Shown: positions 24,239 through 33,659, counted from the stretch's first letter. The stretch is 38,262 nucleotides of DNA from DAOUAM01 sp034433305 (GCA_034433305.1 DAOUAM010000013.1:1-38262), one strand, 5' to 3'. The notes: generated by a model not told the origin, from the letters alone. Made by a program: numbers and translations.

Positions 24239-25795
24239 ATGCGTTCCATCACCGACTTGAGAAAGGCCGCCCGCGAGGGCCTTGCCTACCTCAAGGCACA
24301 GCCAGACGTGAAGGAAGCCGAGGTCTTCGTCGCCAGCAACGGCAACGTGCTGGCCCGGCTGAACTACACTTCCCACATCCCCAGCAATGGCGTAGAGGAA
24401 CCCAAGTCCACCGAGTCCTTCGGCGTGGGCGTCCGCGTGGCCCTCCAGACGCCCGACGGCACCAGGACAGGCTTCGGCAGCGAGGCCAGCGACATCACCA
24501 TTGACGGCGTCCGGCGGGCACTGGACAAGGCCCGCAAGGGCGCGGTGCGCGACCCCGAGTTTGTATCGCTGCCCAGGCCCACGGGCGAAAAGCCTACCAT
24601 CAAGCGCTACCACGACCCGCTCATCATGCGCGTCCACGACCGCACCCTGGTGGAGACGGGCTGGATGGCCCTGGAGCGGGCGCTGGAGGTCTTCCAGTCC
24701 TCGGAGGAGCTGCTGAGCATGGCCGGCGACCCTGGCCGCCTGCGCCAGCTTGGCCTCATCGTGGGCGGCGACGTCACCATGCTCCAGGAGCGCATCGCCG
24801 TCGCCTCGTCCAACTTCCCCACCGTCCAGACCGACGAGTCCACCCTCATCATGGCCTTCCTGACGGCCATGGTGGAGGGCGAGGCCGCCAAGGGCGGCGG
24901 CTGGTCGGTGGCCAGCCACCTGGCCGACTACTCGGGCGAGGCCGGCGCAGAGGCGGCCCGCAACGCCATCAGGGCCATCGGCGGCGTCCGCGTGCCCGAC
25001 GGCAAGTACAGGGTCATCTTCGGCCCGCAGCCCGTGACGGACATGTTCAATCACCTCATCCTGCCCGGGCTGCAGGCGGGCACCTTCACCGCCGGGGCGT
25101 CGCCCTTCCAGGGCAAGCTGGGCAAGCAGGTGGCATCGGAGCTTGTGACCGTGTACGACGATGGGGCCGCGCCGGGCCTGGCCGCCACCAAGGCCATCAC
25201 CTGCGAGGGCCTGCCCACCGGCAGGACGGAGCTGGTGCGCGACGGGAAGCTGGTCGGCCTCATGTCCAACTACTACGAGTACCAGCGCCTGCTCAACGAC
25301 CCCAAAGGCACGGAGAAGCTGGGCGCCGACCCCAGGGAGTACCAGCAGGCCCTCTGGCCCAGGAACGGCTTCCGCTGGGGCCGGGGCGGTGGCCGCCAGT
25401 TCGACATGCCTCCCACCATTGGCGCCACCAACGTCGTCATCGAGAGCCGCGAGAAGCGCTCCCTGGATGACCTGCTGCGCCTGGTGGGCGATGGCCTCTA
25501 CATCGGGCGCATCTGGTACACCTACCCCATCAACGGCCTGGCTGCCGGCGACTTCACCTGCACCGTCATCGGCGACTCCTACCTCATCAAGGGCGGCAGG
25601 CTGTCAACCCCCATAAAGCCCAACACACTGCGCATCAACGACAGCATCCACAACCTGCTCAACAGCGTCCTGGGCATCGGCCAGCAGCGCAGGGGCACGC
25701 TGGTGTGGGCGGCGGACCAGGTAATCTACGCCCCCGAGATAGCCGTCAGCGGCATAACCATCAACGAGATTGCGGAGTACATGGAGGAAATCTAG
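24239..25795 (+). CDS. tldE: TldE/PmbA metalloprotease partner subunit
   Basis: Second subunit of the TldD/TldE protease, 518 aa. It lacks the zinc-binding HExxxH motif, as expected for TldE (PmbA). GGAGG lies just upstream of the ATG at 24239. FGVGVRVALQTPDGTRTGFGS corresponds to the N-terminal domain; KYRVIFGPQPVTDMFNHLILPGLQAGTF and GKQVASELVTVYDDGAAPGLAATKA are typical PmbA segments. The C-terminal VWAADQVIYAPEIAVSGITINEI follows. The stop overlaps the GTG start of the transporter gene by one base (TAGTG), so the three genes are one operon. Confidence 0.92.
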   Translation: MRSITDLRKAAREGLAYLKAQPDVKEAEVFVASNGNVLARLNYTSHIPSNGVEEPKSTESFGVGVRVALQTPDGTRTGFGSEASDITIDGVRRALDKARKGAVRDPEFVSLPRPTGEKPTIKRYHDPLIMRVHDRTLVETGWMALERALEVFQSSEELLSMAGDPGRLRQLGLIVGGDVTMLQERIAVASSNFPTVQTDESTLIMAFLTAMVEGEAAKGGGWSVASHLADYSGEAGAEAARNAIRAIGGVRVPDGKYRVIFGPQPVTDMFNHLILPGLQAGTFTAGASPFQGKLGKQVASELVTVYDDGAAPGLAATKAITCEGLPTGRTELVRDGKLVGLMSNYYEYQRLLNDPKGTEKLGADPREYQQALWPRNGFRWGRGGGRQFDMPPTIGATNVVIESREKRSLDDLLRLVGDGLYIGRIWYTYPINGLAAGDFTCTVIGDSYLIKGGRLSTPIKPNTLRINDSIHNLLNSVLGIGQQRRGTLVWAADQVIYAPEIAVSGITINEIAEYMEEI

Positions 25796-27033
25796 TGGCC
25801 ATGGAAGCGATTCAGGTCGCGCCGGAAGTCAGGAAGGGCCGAGTCCAGCTAGCCGTCACCGTCATCCTGGGGCACGCCATCAAGCACCTGTACAACTCGG
25901 GGCTTCAGAGCACCATCATGCCTGAAATCAAGGCGGGCCTGGACCTGAGCAACGCGGCCTATGGCACGCTGGCGACCTCCCGGCAGACCGCTGGCTGGGT
26001 GACGACCATGACCGCAGGCTTCCTGGGCGACCGTTTCGCCAGCAAGGCGGCAATCATGCTGGGCATCTCCCTGGGGCTGATGGGCATCGCCCAGTTGCTG
26101 GCGGGCGTCGCGCCCGGCTACGGAGTGCTGTTCCTGGCCATGCTGCTGATAGGCATCGGGCCGTCCCTGTACCACCCGCCGGCCATCGGCGCCCTCTCCC
26201 GCCGGTTCCCGGACAAGCGCGGACTGGCCATCTCGCTCCACGGCACGGGCGGCAGCATCGGCGAGGTCATCGGCCCTACCCTGGCCGGAGTCCTGATTAC
26301 CGTGGTGCTGCTGACCTGGAGGCAGGTGCTGGTCCTGAGCCTGTTCCCCGCCATCATAGCGGCCTTTGCCATCTGGAGCATGATGCGCAGCGTGCCCGGT
26401 GGAGAGTCGGGCAAGACCATATCCATGCGCGAGTACTTCGCCTCCCTGGCGTCGCTGCTCACCCGCAGGCCGCTGCTGCTCCTGGTGCTGGTGACGGCGC
26501 TGCGGAGCATGGGCCAGAGCTCCATATCCACCTTCCTCCCTGTCTACCTGAGGGAAGACCTGGACTACTCGGCCCTGGAAGTAGGCTTCTTCCTGTCCCT
26601 GGCCCAGTTCGTAGGCATAGGCGCGCAGCCGGCCATGGGCTTTTTCTCCGACCGCTTCGGACGCAAGGCGGTGCTGGTGCCCGCCATGGCGCTACTGGGC
26701 CTGCTCATCATCGCCCTGTACTACGCCAGCCCGGGCGTGCAGCTTACCCTCACCATAATCGCCCTGGGCGCGTTCCTGTACTCCCTGCACAGCATCTTCA
26801 TCGCCTCCGCCATGGACGTGGCCGGGGAGAAGGTGCACTCGACCGTCGTCTCGCTCATCTACGGCGCCAGCTTCCTGGGCACCTTCTCGCCCGTGGTGGC
26901 TGGCGTCATCGCCGACAACTTCGGCACGCGCACCGCCTTCATTTACGGCGGCATCATCGTGCTGGTGGGCACCCTGGTCCTGGCGGCCACCCGCCTGCCC
27001 AGGACAGCCGTCCAGGTGGCGCGGGGGCACTGA
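25795..27033 (+). CDS. Major facilitator superfamily transporter
   Basis: Inner-membrane transporter with about 12 hydrophobic segments, 412 aa. GTG at 25795 is chosen as start because GGAGG lies seven bases before it; an ATG at 25801 is the alternative. The two MFS motif-A loops are GFLGDRFASKAA (after segment 2) and GFFSDRFGRKAV (after segment 8). LYHPPAIGALSRRFPDKRGLAISLHGTGGSIGEVIGP resembles drug or fosmidomycin exporter-type MFS proteins. It is translationally linked to tldE, which would fit export of a small product matured by TldD/E, but that is speculation. Substrate unknown. Confidence 0.88.
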   Translation: MAMEAIQVAPEVRKGRVQLAVTVILGHAIKHLYNSGLQSTIMPEIKAGLDLSNAAYGTLATSRQTAGWVTTMTAGFLGDRFASKAAIMLGISLGLMGIAQLLAGVAPGYGVLFLAMLLIGIGPSLYHPPAIGALSRRFPDKRGLAISLHGTGGSIGEVIGPTLAGVLITVVLLTWRQVLVLSLFPAIIAAFAIWSMMRSVPGGESGKTISMREYFASLASLLTRRPLLLLVLVTALRSMGQSSISTFLPVYLREDLDYSALEVGFFLSLAQFVGIGAQPAMGFFSDRFGRKAVLVPAMALLGLLIIALYYASPGVQLTLTIIALGAFLYSLHSIFIASAMDVAGEKVHSTVVSLIYGASFLGTFSPVVAGVIADNFGTRTAFIYGGIIVLVGTLVLAATRLPRTAVQVARGH

Positions 27034-27122
27034 CCTCTCCGCCAAAGCTGGCAGGCTATCCAGGACATCTCGGCGGTGCCCTGCCCTCACGGCCAGGGCT
27101 GAGTGGATTTATGGAGGGGAGC

Positions 27123-28268
27123 ATGAAGCGCAGCACCGACCGGGTCCTCACTACCCATACTGGCAGCCTGCCGCGTCCGCCTGACCTGCTGGCCATGATA
27201 GATGCCAAGGAGAGCGGCCAGCCCTACGATGAGAAGGCCTTCCAGGAGAGGGTAAAGAGCGCCGTCGCCGAGGTCGTCCGGCAGCAGGTCAGCGCCGGCA
27301 TTGACATCGTCAGCGATGGCGAGCTGGGCAAGCCCAGCTTTGCCACCTACGTGAAGGACCGCATAAGGGGCTTCGAAGGGCAGGACCCCGAGCCAAGAGT
27401 CTTCGCCGACCGGGCGGAGTTCCCGGAGTGGAACGCCCAGGCCCCCCGCAGCAGGCTTGCCGCCGGCGTGAGGCCGTCGTGCATCGGCCCCCTGGGCTGG
27501 AAGGACAGGGCCGCCGTCTATTCAGACATCGCCAACTTCAAGGCGGCGGTGGAGCAGGCCAGGCCCGTGGACGCCTTCATGCCCGCCGCCTCCCTGGGCA
27601 TCATCACCGAGATAATGGCCAACCGGTACTACCCCAGCGAGGAGGCGTACCTTTACGCCCTGGCCGACGTCGTGAAGGAGGAGTACCAGGCCATCGCCAG
27701 CGCAGGGTTCGTGGTCCAGATAGACGCCCCCGACGCGGCCATGGGCAGGCACTCCCAGTTCAGGGACCACAGCCTGCAAGACTTCCGGAAGGCGCTGGCG
27801 CTGCGTATAGAGGCGCTCAACCACGCCCTGGCCGGCATCCCGGAGGAACAGGTGCGGTTCCACGTGTGCTGGGGCAACTACGAAGGGCCACACAATCACG
27901 ACGTCCCCCTGCGGGACATCGTGGACCTGGTGCTGAAAGTCCGGGCCGGCGCCTACTCCATCGAGGCCTCCAACCCGCGTCACGCCCACGAGTGGCAGGT
28001 GTGGGAGGACGTGAAGCTTCCAGAGGGCAAGGTGCTGATTCCGGGGGTCATTGACTCCAAGACTAACTACATCGAGCACCCGGAGGTCGTGGCGCAGCGC
28101 ATAATGCAGTATGCCAGGCTGGTGGGCCGCGAGAACGTCATCGCCGGCACAGATTGCGGCTTCGGTACCTCGGCCGGCGCGTCCAGGGTCCACCCTACCA
28201 TCATGTGGGCCAAGTTCCGGGCCATGGCCGAGGGCGCGCAGCTTGCCACAAGGCGGCTGTGGGGCTGA
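27123..28268 (+). CDS. MetE C-terminal-like (cobalamin-independent) methyltransferase-family protein
   Basis: Zinc enzyme of the methionine-synthase-II C-terminal barrel family, 381 aa. The ATG at 27123 has GGAGGGG three to four bases upstream; the ATG at 27111 overlaps that site. The protein starts with RVLTTHTGSLPRP, the standard opening of stand-alone MetE-like proteins. Zinc ligands can be assigned: His and Cys in FHVCWGN, Glu in SIEASNPRH, and Cys in GTDCGFG. Stand-alone members include enzymes that transfer methyl or alkyl groups to thiols and some that act on xenobiotics, so methionine synthesis is not the only option. It follows the MFS gene after 89 bases. Confidence 0.85.
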   Translation: MKRSTDRVLTTHTGSLPRPPDLLAMIDAKESGQPYDEKAFQERVKSAVAEVVRQQVSAGIDIVSDGELGKPSFATYVKDRIRGFEGQDPEPRVFADRAEFPEWNAQAPRSRLAAGVRPSCIGPLGWKDRAAVYSDIANFKAAVEQARPVDAFMPAASLGIITEIMANRYYPSEEAYLYALADVVKEEYQAIASAGFVVQIDAPDAAMGRHSQFRDHSLQDFRKALALRIEALNHALAGIPEEQVRFHVCWGNYEGPHNHDVPLRDIVDLVLKVRAGAYSIEASNPRHAHEWQVWEDVKLPEGKVLIPGVIDSKTNYIEHPEVVAQRIMQYARLVGRENVIAGTDCGFGTSAGASRVHPTIMWAKFRAMAEGAQLATRRLWG

Positions 28269-28294
28269 AAAAGGGCGGGCGCCGCGCGGCCCCG

Positions 28295-29479
28295 CTATCC
28301 CCGCACCAGCACCACCGAGCGCTGGATGTCCGTGGTGACCTGGGGGCCGGCTTCGGAGATGTACACGTCAATCTCGGAGCGGACGCCGAACTCGGGGAGG
28401 TAGATGCCCGGCTCGATGGTCACGGCCACGCCGGGGATGACCTGGCGGGTGTCCTGGGTCTCCCAGCCGTCCAGGTTGACGGCGTTGCTGTGGACCTCGC
28501 GGCCCAAGCTGTGGCCCAGGCGGTGGTTGAAGTAGGCCCCGTAGCCTGCCCTGGTGACGTAGTCGCGGGCGACCTTGTCCACCTCCCAGCCCTGGAGGAC
28601 GCGCCCCTGCCGGAAGGCCCGCTCCAGCTCGGCTAGTGCCGCGTCCCTGGCGCCCACGACGATGTCAAATATCTTCTGATGAGTGGGAGGCACCCGGTCG
28701 CCCACGAAGCCGGTCCAGGTGATGTCGGCGAACATGGTGTCCTCGCCCACCAGCCGCGCCCACAGGTCTATGAGCACCCAGTCGCCGCGCCGGATGACAG
28801 CCGAGGACTGGGGCGCAGGCTCGAAGTGAGGGTCGGAGGCATGCTGGTTGGCGGCGACGATAGGCCCGTCAGTCACCTCCAGGCCCTCGTCCACGAACCG
28901 CTCGCGGATGAACTCGGCGACGCCGTACTCCGTCGGGCCAAGCTCCAGCGTCTCGCCAATGTGGGCAAAGGCCTCCTGGACTATCTGGCTGAGCTTCCTG
29001 GCTGCCTCCATATGTGACTGTAGCTGGGCAGGCGTCCAGCGCTGGGTGGCGTACTGGAGCAGGTCAGCGGACGAGACGACTTCCACTCCCAGGCCGCGCA
29101 CCACCTCCAGGGTGCCGGCGTCCACCCTGGACACCCTGGGCAGCGCCCCCATGGGCGAGTATTCCATGGCGATGCGCCGGACGCCCCTGAGCAGCTCCTC
29201 CAGCCGCCTGGTCATGGAGGCGCGGCTGACGAAGAGGGTCGTGGCGATGCCCAGGTGGGCAAAGCGGCCCTGGTCCACGTAGCTCACCAACAGCCTTGGC
29301 TCCCCACGGACGGGAATCCACAGCCAGCACGGGCGGGTGACGTTGGAGATGTAGCCCACCGTGTCCCAGAATATGGGGTTCATGCCACGGTAGTCGTACA
29401 GGAGCCAGCCGGCCACGTCCTGGCCCTGCATGTACTCCTGCGCCTGCTGGATGACGGTCTGTAGCCTCTCGGACGTCAT
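28295..29479 (-). CDS. M24-family metallopeptidase (Xaa-Pro aminopeptidase-like)
   Basis: Predicted cytoplasmic metallopeptidase or pita-bread-fold hydrolase of 394 aa. The N-terminal creatinase-like domain (GWLLYDYRGMNPIFWDTVG) is followed by the catalytic domain. Five metal ligands are visible: Asp in LIDLWAR, Asp in FADITWTG, His in NHRLGHSLG, Glu in TIEPGIY, and Glu in VRSEIDVY. These match the M24 set, so an active di-metal centre is expected. It converges with the MetE-like gene across 26 bases and diverges from the VOC gene. Substrate (X-Pro peptide or other amide) cannot be told from sequence. Confidence 0.9.
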   Translation of the reverse strand: MTSERLQTVIQQAQEYMQGQDVAGWLLYDYRGMNPIFWDTVGYISNVTRPCWLWIPVRGEPRLLVSYVDQGRFAHLGIATTLFVSRASMTRRLEELLRGVRRIAMEYSPMGALPRVSRVDAGTLEVVRGLGVEVVSSADLLQYATQRWTPAQLQSHMEAARKLSQIVQEAFAHIGETLELGPTEYGVAEFIRERFVDEGLEVTDGPIVAANQHASDPHFEPAPQSSAVIRRGDWVLIDLWARLVGEDTMFADITWTGFVGDRVPPTHQKIFDIVVGARDAALAELERAFRQGRVLQGWEVDKVARDYVTRAGYGAYFNHRLGHSLGREVHSNAVNLDGWETQDTRQVIPGVAVTIEPGIYLPEFGVRSEIDVYISEAGPQVTTDIQRSVVLVRG

Positions 29480-29627
29480 AGCGGCCTCCTGGACCGGATG
29501 TGTCCACCATCATAGATATGCCCTTGCACGCCAGGCAAGCCAGACCCGTGCCCGTACTCTGAGAATTGCGCTGGCACCCTCCCTGTGGTATCTTTCCGTC
29601 GTCAGACAAGGCTACCGGGAGGGCTGC

Positions 29628-30005
29628 ATGATACGGGGCATAGACCATATAGAGCTTATCGTCAGGGATGTGGACGAGACGGTGAAATTCCTCCAGGCGC
29701 TGGGGTTCGAGCTTATCCTCAGGACTTCGCACCACGGCGACTCGGCGGAACTCAAGCTCCCCGGGGACAACCAGCCCGTGTTCGAGGTCCACGCCGTCAG
29801 CGGCGAGGAGGTCATAGGCATAAACCACATAGCCTTCAAGGTGGACAGCGTGCAGGAGTCGTACCAGAAGCTGCGGGCGGCGGGCATCAGGTTCGCCGGG
29901 GAGCCGCACCTGGTACAGGCGACGGGCCGCACCATCGCCAACTTCCGCGACCCCGACGGCTGGCGGCTGCAACTGGTGGACTCCAGCCGCGCCCGGCCGC
30001 AGTAG
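29628..30005 (+). CDS. VOC (glyoxalase/bleomycin resistance) family protein
   Basis: Single-module vicinal-oxygen-chelate protein pair of beta-alpha-beta-beta-beta units, 125 aa. The ATG at 29628 has GGAGGG five bases upstream; the longer open frame from 29430 is not used. Candidate metal residues are His7 (IDHIEL) and the His in INHIAFKV; the final Glu of glyoxalases is Gln in WRLQLVD, so metal binding may differ. Function could be isomerase, epimerase, dioxygenase or binding protein. It diverges from the M24 gene, with no partner gene directly downstream. Confidence 0.85.
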   Translation: MIRGIDHIELIVRDVDETVKFLQALGFELILRTSHHGDSAELKLPGDNQPVFEVHAVSGEEVIGINHIAFKVDSVQESYQKLRAAGIRFAGEPHLVQATGRTIANFRDPDGWRLQLVDSSRARPQ

Positions 30006-30244
30006 CGCCTCCGCGCTGGCGGCCAGGCCCTCTGCCACTATATCCTCAGGAGGCGAGGGCTGTCATACTGCTGGCGCTCATGCTGCTTGTTGCCTTCAGC
30101 CCCGGCACCACCAGCAGCCTTTTTGTTCCGCGAGCAAAGGATGCACTCTCTCACCCTTTGGACTGACCGGGGTAGGTGCCCAGGGCCAGCCGGCCTCCTG
30201 GCTCCTTGAGACGTAACGTGTGTGTCCCACCCACCCTCGGTACG

Positions 30245-30281
30245 TACACCCCACCCAACCCGACGAGCCGGGTGGGGTGTA
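30245..30281. terminator. Strong hairpin downstream of the VOC gene
   Basis: A perfect 12-bp inverted repeat (TACACCCCACCC with GGGTGGGGTGTA, 13-nt loop) lies in the 470-base interval between the VOC and regulator genes. It lacks a clear T-run. The rest of 30006-30391 holds only C- and G-rich low-complexity sequence around 30300-30375 and no convincing gene. Confidence 0.4.
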
Positions 30282-30391
30282 TAGTCCTGCTTGAGGAAGA
30301 CACTTACCCCTCTCAGCCCACAGGGGAAGGGGCTATGTTCTCGCCCCCTCTGGGGGAGAGCTAGAGATGGGGCCGAGCGCCCAGAGGCCTA

Positions 30392-30420
30392 TTGACATGG
30401 CCCATACAGGGTATGATAAT
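30392..30420 (+). promoter_or_regulatory. Promoter of the FadR-type regulator/oxidoreductase operon
   Basis: TTGACA (30392-30397), a 17-base spacer and GATAAT (30415-30420), five of six -10 matches. Transcription would begin near 30427, just ahead of the palindromic operator. Confidence 0.75.
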
Positions 30421-30430
30421 GGCGGATAAC

Positions 30431-30441
30431 TGGTCAGACCA
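30431..30441. promoter_or_regulatory. FadR-family operator
   Basis: TGGTCAGACCA is a perfect 11-base palindrome with one central base, matching the TGGTn-nACCA type of site bound by FadR-subfamily GntR regulators. It sits a few bases after the predicted transcription start and 37 bases before the regulator's ATG, as expected for autorepression. Confidence 0.65.
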
Positions 30442-30477
30442 CCTGTCCATCAGTGCCGACAGCAGAGGTGCCCGGAA

Positions 30478-31212
30478 ATGCTCAAGTCTATCAAGCGGAC
30501 CCGCATTTCCGAAGAGATCGTGAACCAGGTCTATGGCCTGCTGCGGGAGGGCGTGCTCAAGCCTGGCGACCGCCTGCCGCCGGAGCGAGAGCTGGCCCAG
30601 CAGCTCAACGTCAGCAGGGCCTCGGTGCGCGAGGCCGTGCGCCTGCTGGACATGATGGGCATCGTGGTCGTCCGGCCAGGGGCTGGCACCTTCATCCGCG
30701 AGGACACGGTGGAGGCTATCCTGCAGGCCTTCTCCTCCCTGCTCTCCGACGACGCCGGCAAGGCGGCCGACGTCTTCGAGATGCGCCTGCTGCTGGAGCC
30801 CCACGTGGCCTCGCTGGCGGCCCAGCGGGCCAGCGAGGCGGACATCCGGCGCATGAGGGAGACCCTGGACGCCCAGGAGGCCGACATCGCCTCAGGCGGC
30901 ACGGGCGTGGAGTCCGACGCCGACTTCCACTTTGCCATCGCCAGGGCCACCCAGAACTCGGCCCTGGTCACCGTCACCCACGCCATCTCGGGCATCCTGA
31001 GCCAGAGCAGAGAGGACACGCTGCTGTCGCCCGAGCGCTCGCGGCTGTCCCTCAAGTCCCACCGGCGCATCCTGGCCGCCATCGAACGGCGCCAGCCGGA
31101 GGAGGCCCAGGAGGCCATGCGACAGCATATCGCCGAGATTGACCGCGAGGTCCACAACCTGTCATCGCGCCGGTTGCCGGCGGACCTGGCACCCAGGATG
31201 AGCGGCCCATAA
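30478..31212 (+). CDS. FadR-subfamily GntR transcriptional regulator
   Basis: Predicted DNA-binding regulator of 244 aa. The N-terminal winged helix (10-75) contains LKPGDRLPPERELAQQLNVSRASVREAVRLL, the GntR signature. The all-helical FCD ligand domain follows, with DADFHFAIARATQN, SHRRILAAI and MRQHIAEID supplying the usual Asp/His metal-site residues. FCD regulators sense carboxylic acids or acyl-CoAs. GAGGTG precedes the ATG. The gene is followed 35 bases later by a 2-oxoacid oxidoreductase operon with no separate promoter seen, so it most likely controls itself and that operon in response to a substrate or product. Confidence 0.93.
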   Translation: MLKSIKRTRISEEIVNQVYGLLREGVLKPGDRLPPERELAQQLNVSRASVREAVRLLDMMGIVVVRPGAGTFIREDTVEAILQAFSSLLSDDAGKAADVFEMRLLLEPHVASLAAQRASEADIRRMRETLDAQEADIASGGTGVESDADFHFAIARATQNSALVTVTHAISGILSQSREDTLLSPERSRLSLKSHRRILAAIERRQPEEAQEAMRQHIAEIDREVHNLSSRRLPADLAPRMSGP

Positions 31213-31247
31213 CTCACAGAGAGCTACGTTTGCAGGAGGTTGAGCGA

Positions 31248-32420
31248 ATGGCGGTTACAGCCGTTGAGGTAGTGTACCGGGGCATATTCCAGAAGTCCCT
31301 GGCCCGGAACATCACCCGCACCATCGTGCTGGCTGCCCGCAAGGAGGGGAAGATCGGCACCGCCTTCGGGCGGTACGGCGACTCCCCCGAGCGCAATGGC
31401 ATCCCAGCCAAGTACTTCGCGGTAGTGGCCGACAGCGAGGAGGAGCTTGAGGCCAACCTTGCCAAGTACGAGCCTACCGAGGTAGACGTCACCATCGTTG
31501 TGGACGACACCATGTGCAAGGGCGTCGAGTCCTGGGCATGGTACGGCCTCCAGCCCATCAACGAGCTGACCAGGGCCGGCGGCACCGTGCTGGTGACCTC
31601 CATCCAGCAGGCCGACCAGCTTATCCAGGACATGCACGTCAAGGACGTGCCCTATAACCTGGCCATCGTCAAGGGCGCCAAGAGCTTCTCCGGCCTGTGG
31701 GTGTACAAGGACGACCACACCGACGTCCGCATCCTGGGCGCCCTGGCCAGGGTCTGCCCGCAGCTCGTCAGCCTGGACTCCTACAAGGCGGCCATCCGCC
31801 AGATATTCAAGGACGAGCTCAAGGTCAAGTCGGCGGAGCGCTCCTGTGAGCGCGTGTCCATCCATCCCGTCGAGCCGGGCCAGGGCAACCCCACGCCACC
31901 CTACAAGTTCGACAAGCCTGGCTGGCAGGACATGGAAGAGGCCATCGTCGTCCAGGGAGTGCAGGTGGGCGGCGGCTTCCGTGGCGGCAACGGCGGCTTC
32001 CAGCCCGTCCGCAGCGAGGTCTTCAAGAAGTGGTCCACCCGCACCATGCGGCCCGTGGTCAACTTCGAGGTGTGCACCAAGTGCACCCTGTGCTGGCTCC
32101 AGTGCCCCGACTCCTGCTTCGACGTCACACCCGAGGGGCTGTACGATTCCAACATGGAGGCCTGCTGCGGCTGCGGCGTCTGCGAGGAGGTCTGCCCCGT
32201 CCCCAACTGCATCACCATGGTCAACGAAGAGGCCTTCAACGACAACGCCAGCCAGTACGACTTCTGGAAGCGCGACCGCGACGGCTACATGGCCTGGCTC
32301 CAGGAGATGGTCCAGAAGGCCGAGGCCGAGAAGGCCGGCGTTGGCCGCAGCCACGGCCTGCACCACTGGACAGGCTACAAGGAGCAACTTGCTATAACAG
32401 GAGTTGGCAATGACGACTAG
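31248..32420 (+). CDS. 2-oxoacid:ferredoxin oxidoreductase, fused gamma-delta subunit
   Basis: A 390-aa fusion. The N-terminal gamma domain (about 1-190) is of the POR/KOR type. The C-terminal delta part has two [4Fe-4S] ferredoxin motifs, CTKCTLCWLQCP and CCGCGVCEEVCP, for electron transfer to ferredoxin. The ATG at 31248 has GGAGG eight bases upstream, favoured over the TTG frame start at 31230. It overlaps the alpha gene by 11 bases. About 60 residues of Gly-rich, Pro-rich linker (VGGGFRGGNGGFQP) join the domains. It belongs to a three-gene enzyme with the alpha and beta genes downstream. Confidence 0.9.
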   Translation: MAVTAVEVVYRGIFQKSLARNITRTIVLAARKEGKIGTAFGRYGDSPERNGIPAKYFAVVADSEEELEANLAKYEPTEVDVTIVVDDTMCKGVESWAWYGLQPINELTRAGGTVLVTSIQQADQLIQDMHVKDVPYNLAIVKGAKSFSGLWVYKDDHTDVRILGALARVCPQLVSLDSYKAAIRQIFKDELKVKSAERSCERVSIHPVEPGQGNPTPPYKFDKPGWQDMEEAIVVQGVQVGGGFRGGNGGFQPVRSEVFKKWSTRTMRPVVNFEVCTKCTLCWLQCPDSCFDVTPEGLYDSNMEACCGCGVCEEVCPVPNCITMVNEEAFNDNASQYDFWKRDRDGYMAWLQEMVQKAEAEKAGVGRSHGLHHWTGYKEQLAITGVGNDD

Positions 32421-33630
32421 TGTCCAGCAAGCTACCCAGGAGCGCGAGGAGCTTATAAGCGGCTCCGAGGCCATCGCCATCGCCTGCTCGCTGGCCGACG
32501 TGGACGTTATCACCGCCTACCCCATCCGGCCCTACGACACGGTGATGCAGTACGTCTCCAGGCTTATCGCTGACGGCGCCTTCAGGTGCGAGTACATCGT
32601 CGCCGAGAGCGAGCACTCCCAGTTCGAGATTGTCAAACACGCCTGCGCCGTGGGCGCCCGGGTCTTCGCCGGCTCCAGCGGCGTGGGCTGGTTCTACGCC
32701 TTCGAGGCGCTGGCCGTGACCTGTGGCCTGCGCCTGCCCCTGGTGGCCATGGTGGGCAACCGCGCCCTGGACGACCCCGGCGCCTTCGGCTGCGAGCACA
32801 ACGACGCCCTGGCCGTCCGCGACCTGGGCTGGATGCTGCGCTGGGTGGACACTGCCCAGGAGGCCATGGACGCCGCCTTCATGGCCTGGCGCGTGGCCGA
32901 GGACCCCAGGGTGTTCCTGCCTTGCGCCATCAGCACCGACGGCGCCTTCCTCACCCACTCCCAGCAGATCGTGCGGGTGCCCGACAAGAAGCTGGTGGAC
33001 CAGTTCCTGCCGCCCTACAACCGCGGCAAGTTCGTGCTCCACCCCGACAACCCCATCACCATCGCCCCTCAGGTCAACGAGGACTGGCTCATGGAGATCC
33101 GCCGCCAGACCGACGCGGCCATGCGCCGCTCCCGTGACGTCATCATAGAGGCCCACCAGGACTTCAAGCGCATCTTCGGCCGCGGCGGCGATAACCCCTT
33201 CATCGAGGAGTATATGACCGACGACGCGGACGTTGTCCTGGTGGGCATGGGCACCCTGGCCATGCCCCTGAAGGTCACCGTGCGCCGGCTGCGGGAGAAG
33301 GGGCGGAAGGTCGGCTTCGTGCGCATCAAGTGGTTCCGGCCCTTCCCGGAGCCTGAAATCCGGGCAGCGCTGTCGCGGTTCAAGGCCGTGGGCATCATTG
33401 ACCGCGACTACTCCCTGGGCGCGCCTTCCAACGGCGGCGTGCTCTTCAACGAGGTACGCTCGGCCATGTACGACGCCGAAAGGCGCGTGCCCATGGTGGG
33501 CTTTGTGGCCGGGCTGGGTGGCCGCGAGATCACGGTGCCCAGCACCATCCAGATGTTCGACATCGTCCAGAAGGCGGCGGATACTGGCAAGGTCGAGGAG
33601 CCGCTTTACTGGATAGGCGTCCGGGAATAG
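32410..33630 (+). CDS. 2-oxoacid:ferredoxin oxidoreductase, alpha subunit
   Basis: Alpha (PorA-like) subunit, 406 aa, supplying part of the thiamine diphosphate and substrate site. The ATG at 32410 has AGGAG seven bases upstream. The conserved catalytic-side Glu lies in VAESEHSQFE. The family motif AYPITP reads AYPIRPYDT, so the Thr that contacts pyruvate in well-studied enzymes is Arg, and TSGPG-type sequence reads SSGVGW. These changes argue against simple pyruvate and for a different 2-oxoacid. GAFGCEHNDALAVRDLGW and the C-terminal FVRIKWFRPFPEPEIRAAL domain are as expected. Cotranscribed with gamma-delta and beta. Confidence 0.9.
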   Translation: MTTSVQQATQEREELISGSEAIAIACSLADVDVITAYPIRPYDTVMQYVSRLIADGAFRCEYIVAESEHSQFEIVKHACAVGARVFAGSSGVGWFYAFEALAVTCGLRLPLVAMVGNRALDDPGAFGCEHNDALAVRDLGWMLRWVDTAQEAMDAAFMAWRVAEDPRVFLPCAISTDGAFLTHSQQIVRVPDKKLVDQFLPPYNRGKFVLHPDNPITIAPQVNEDWLMEIRRQTDAAMRRSRDVIIEAHQDFKRIFGRGGDNPFIEEYMTDDADVVLVGMGTLAMPLKVTVRRLREKGRKVGFVRIKWFRPFPEPEIRAALSRFKAVGIIDRDYSLGAPSNGGVLFNEVRSAMYDAERRVPMVGFVAGLGGREITVPSTIQMFDIVQKAADTGKVEEPLYWIGVRE

Positions 33631-33659
33631 TCCTGAGCAGGCCGAAGGAGAAAGCAACT

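Noticed and set aside
30080..30166. Short frame of 22 codons with AGGAGG upstream after the VOC gene
   Set aside because: The spacing between AGGAGG and the ATG is far too long and the peptide has no distinguishing feature.
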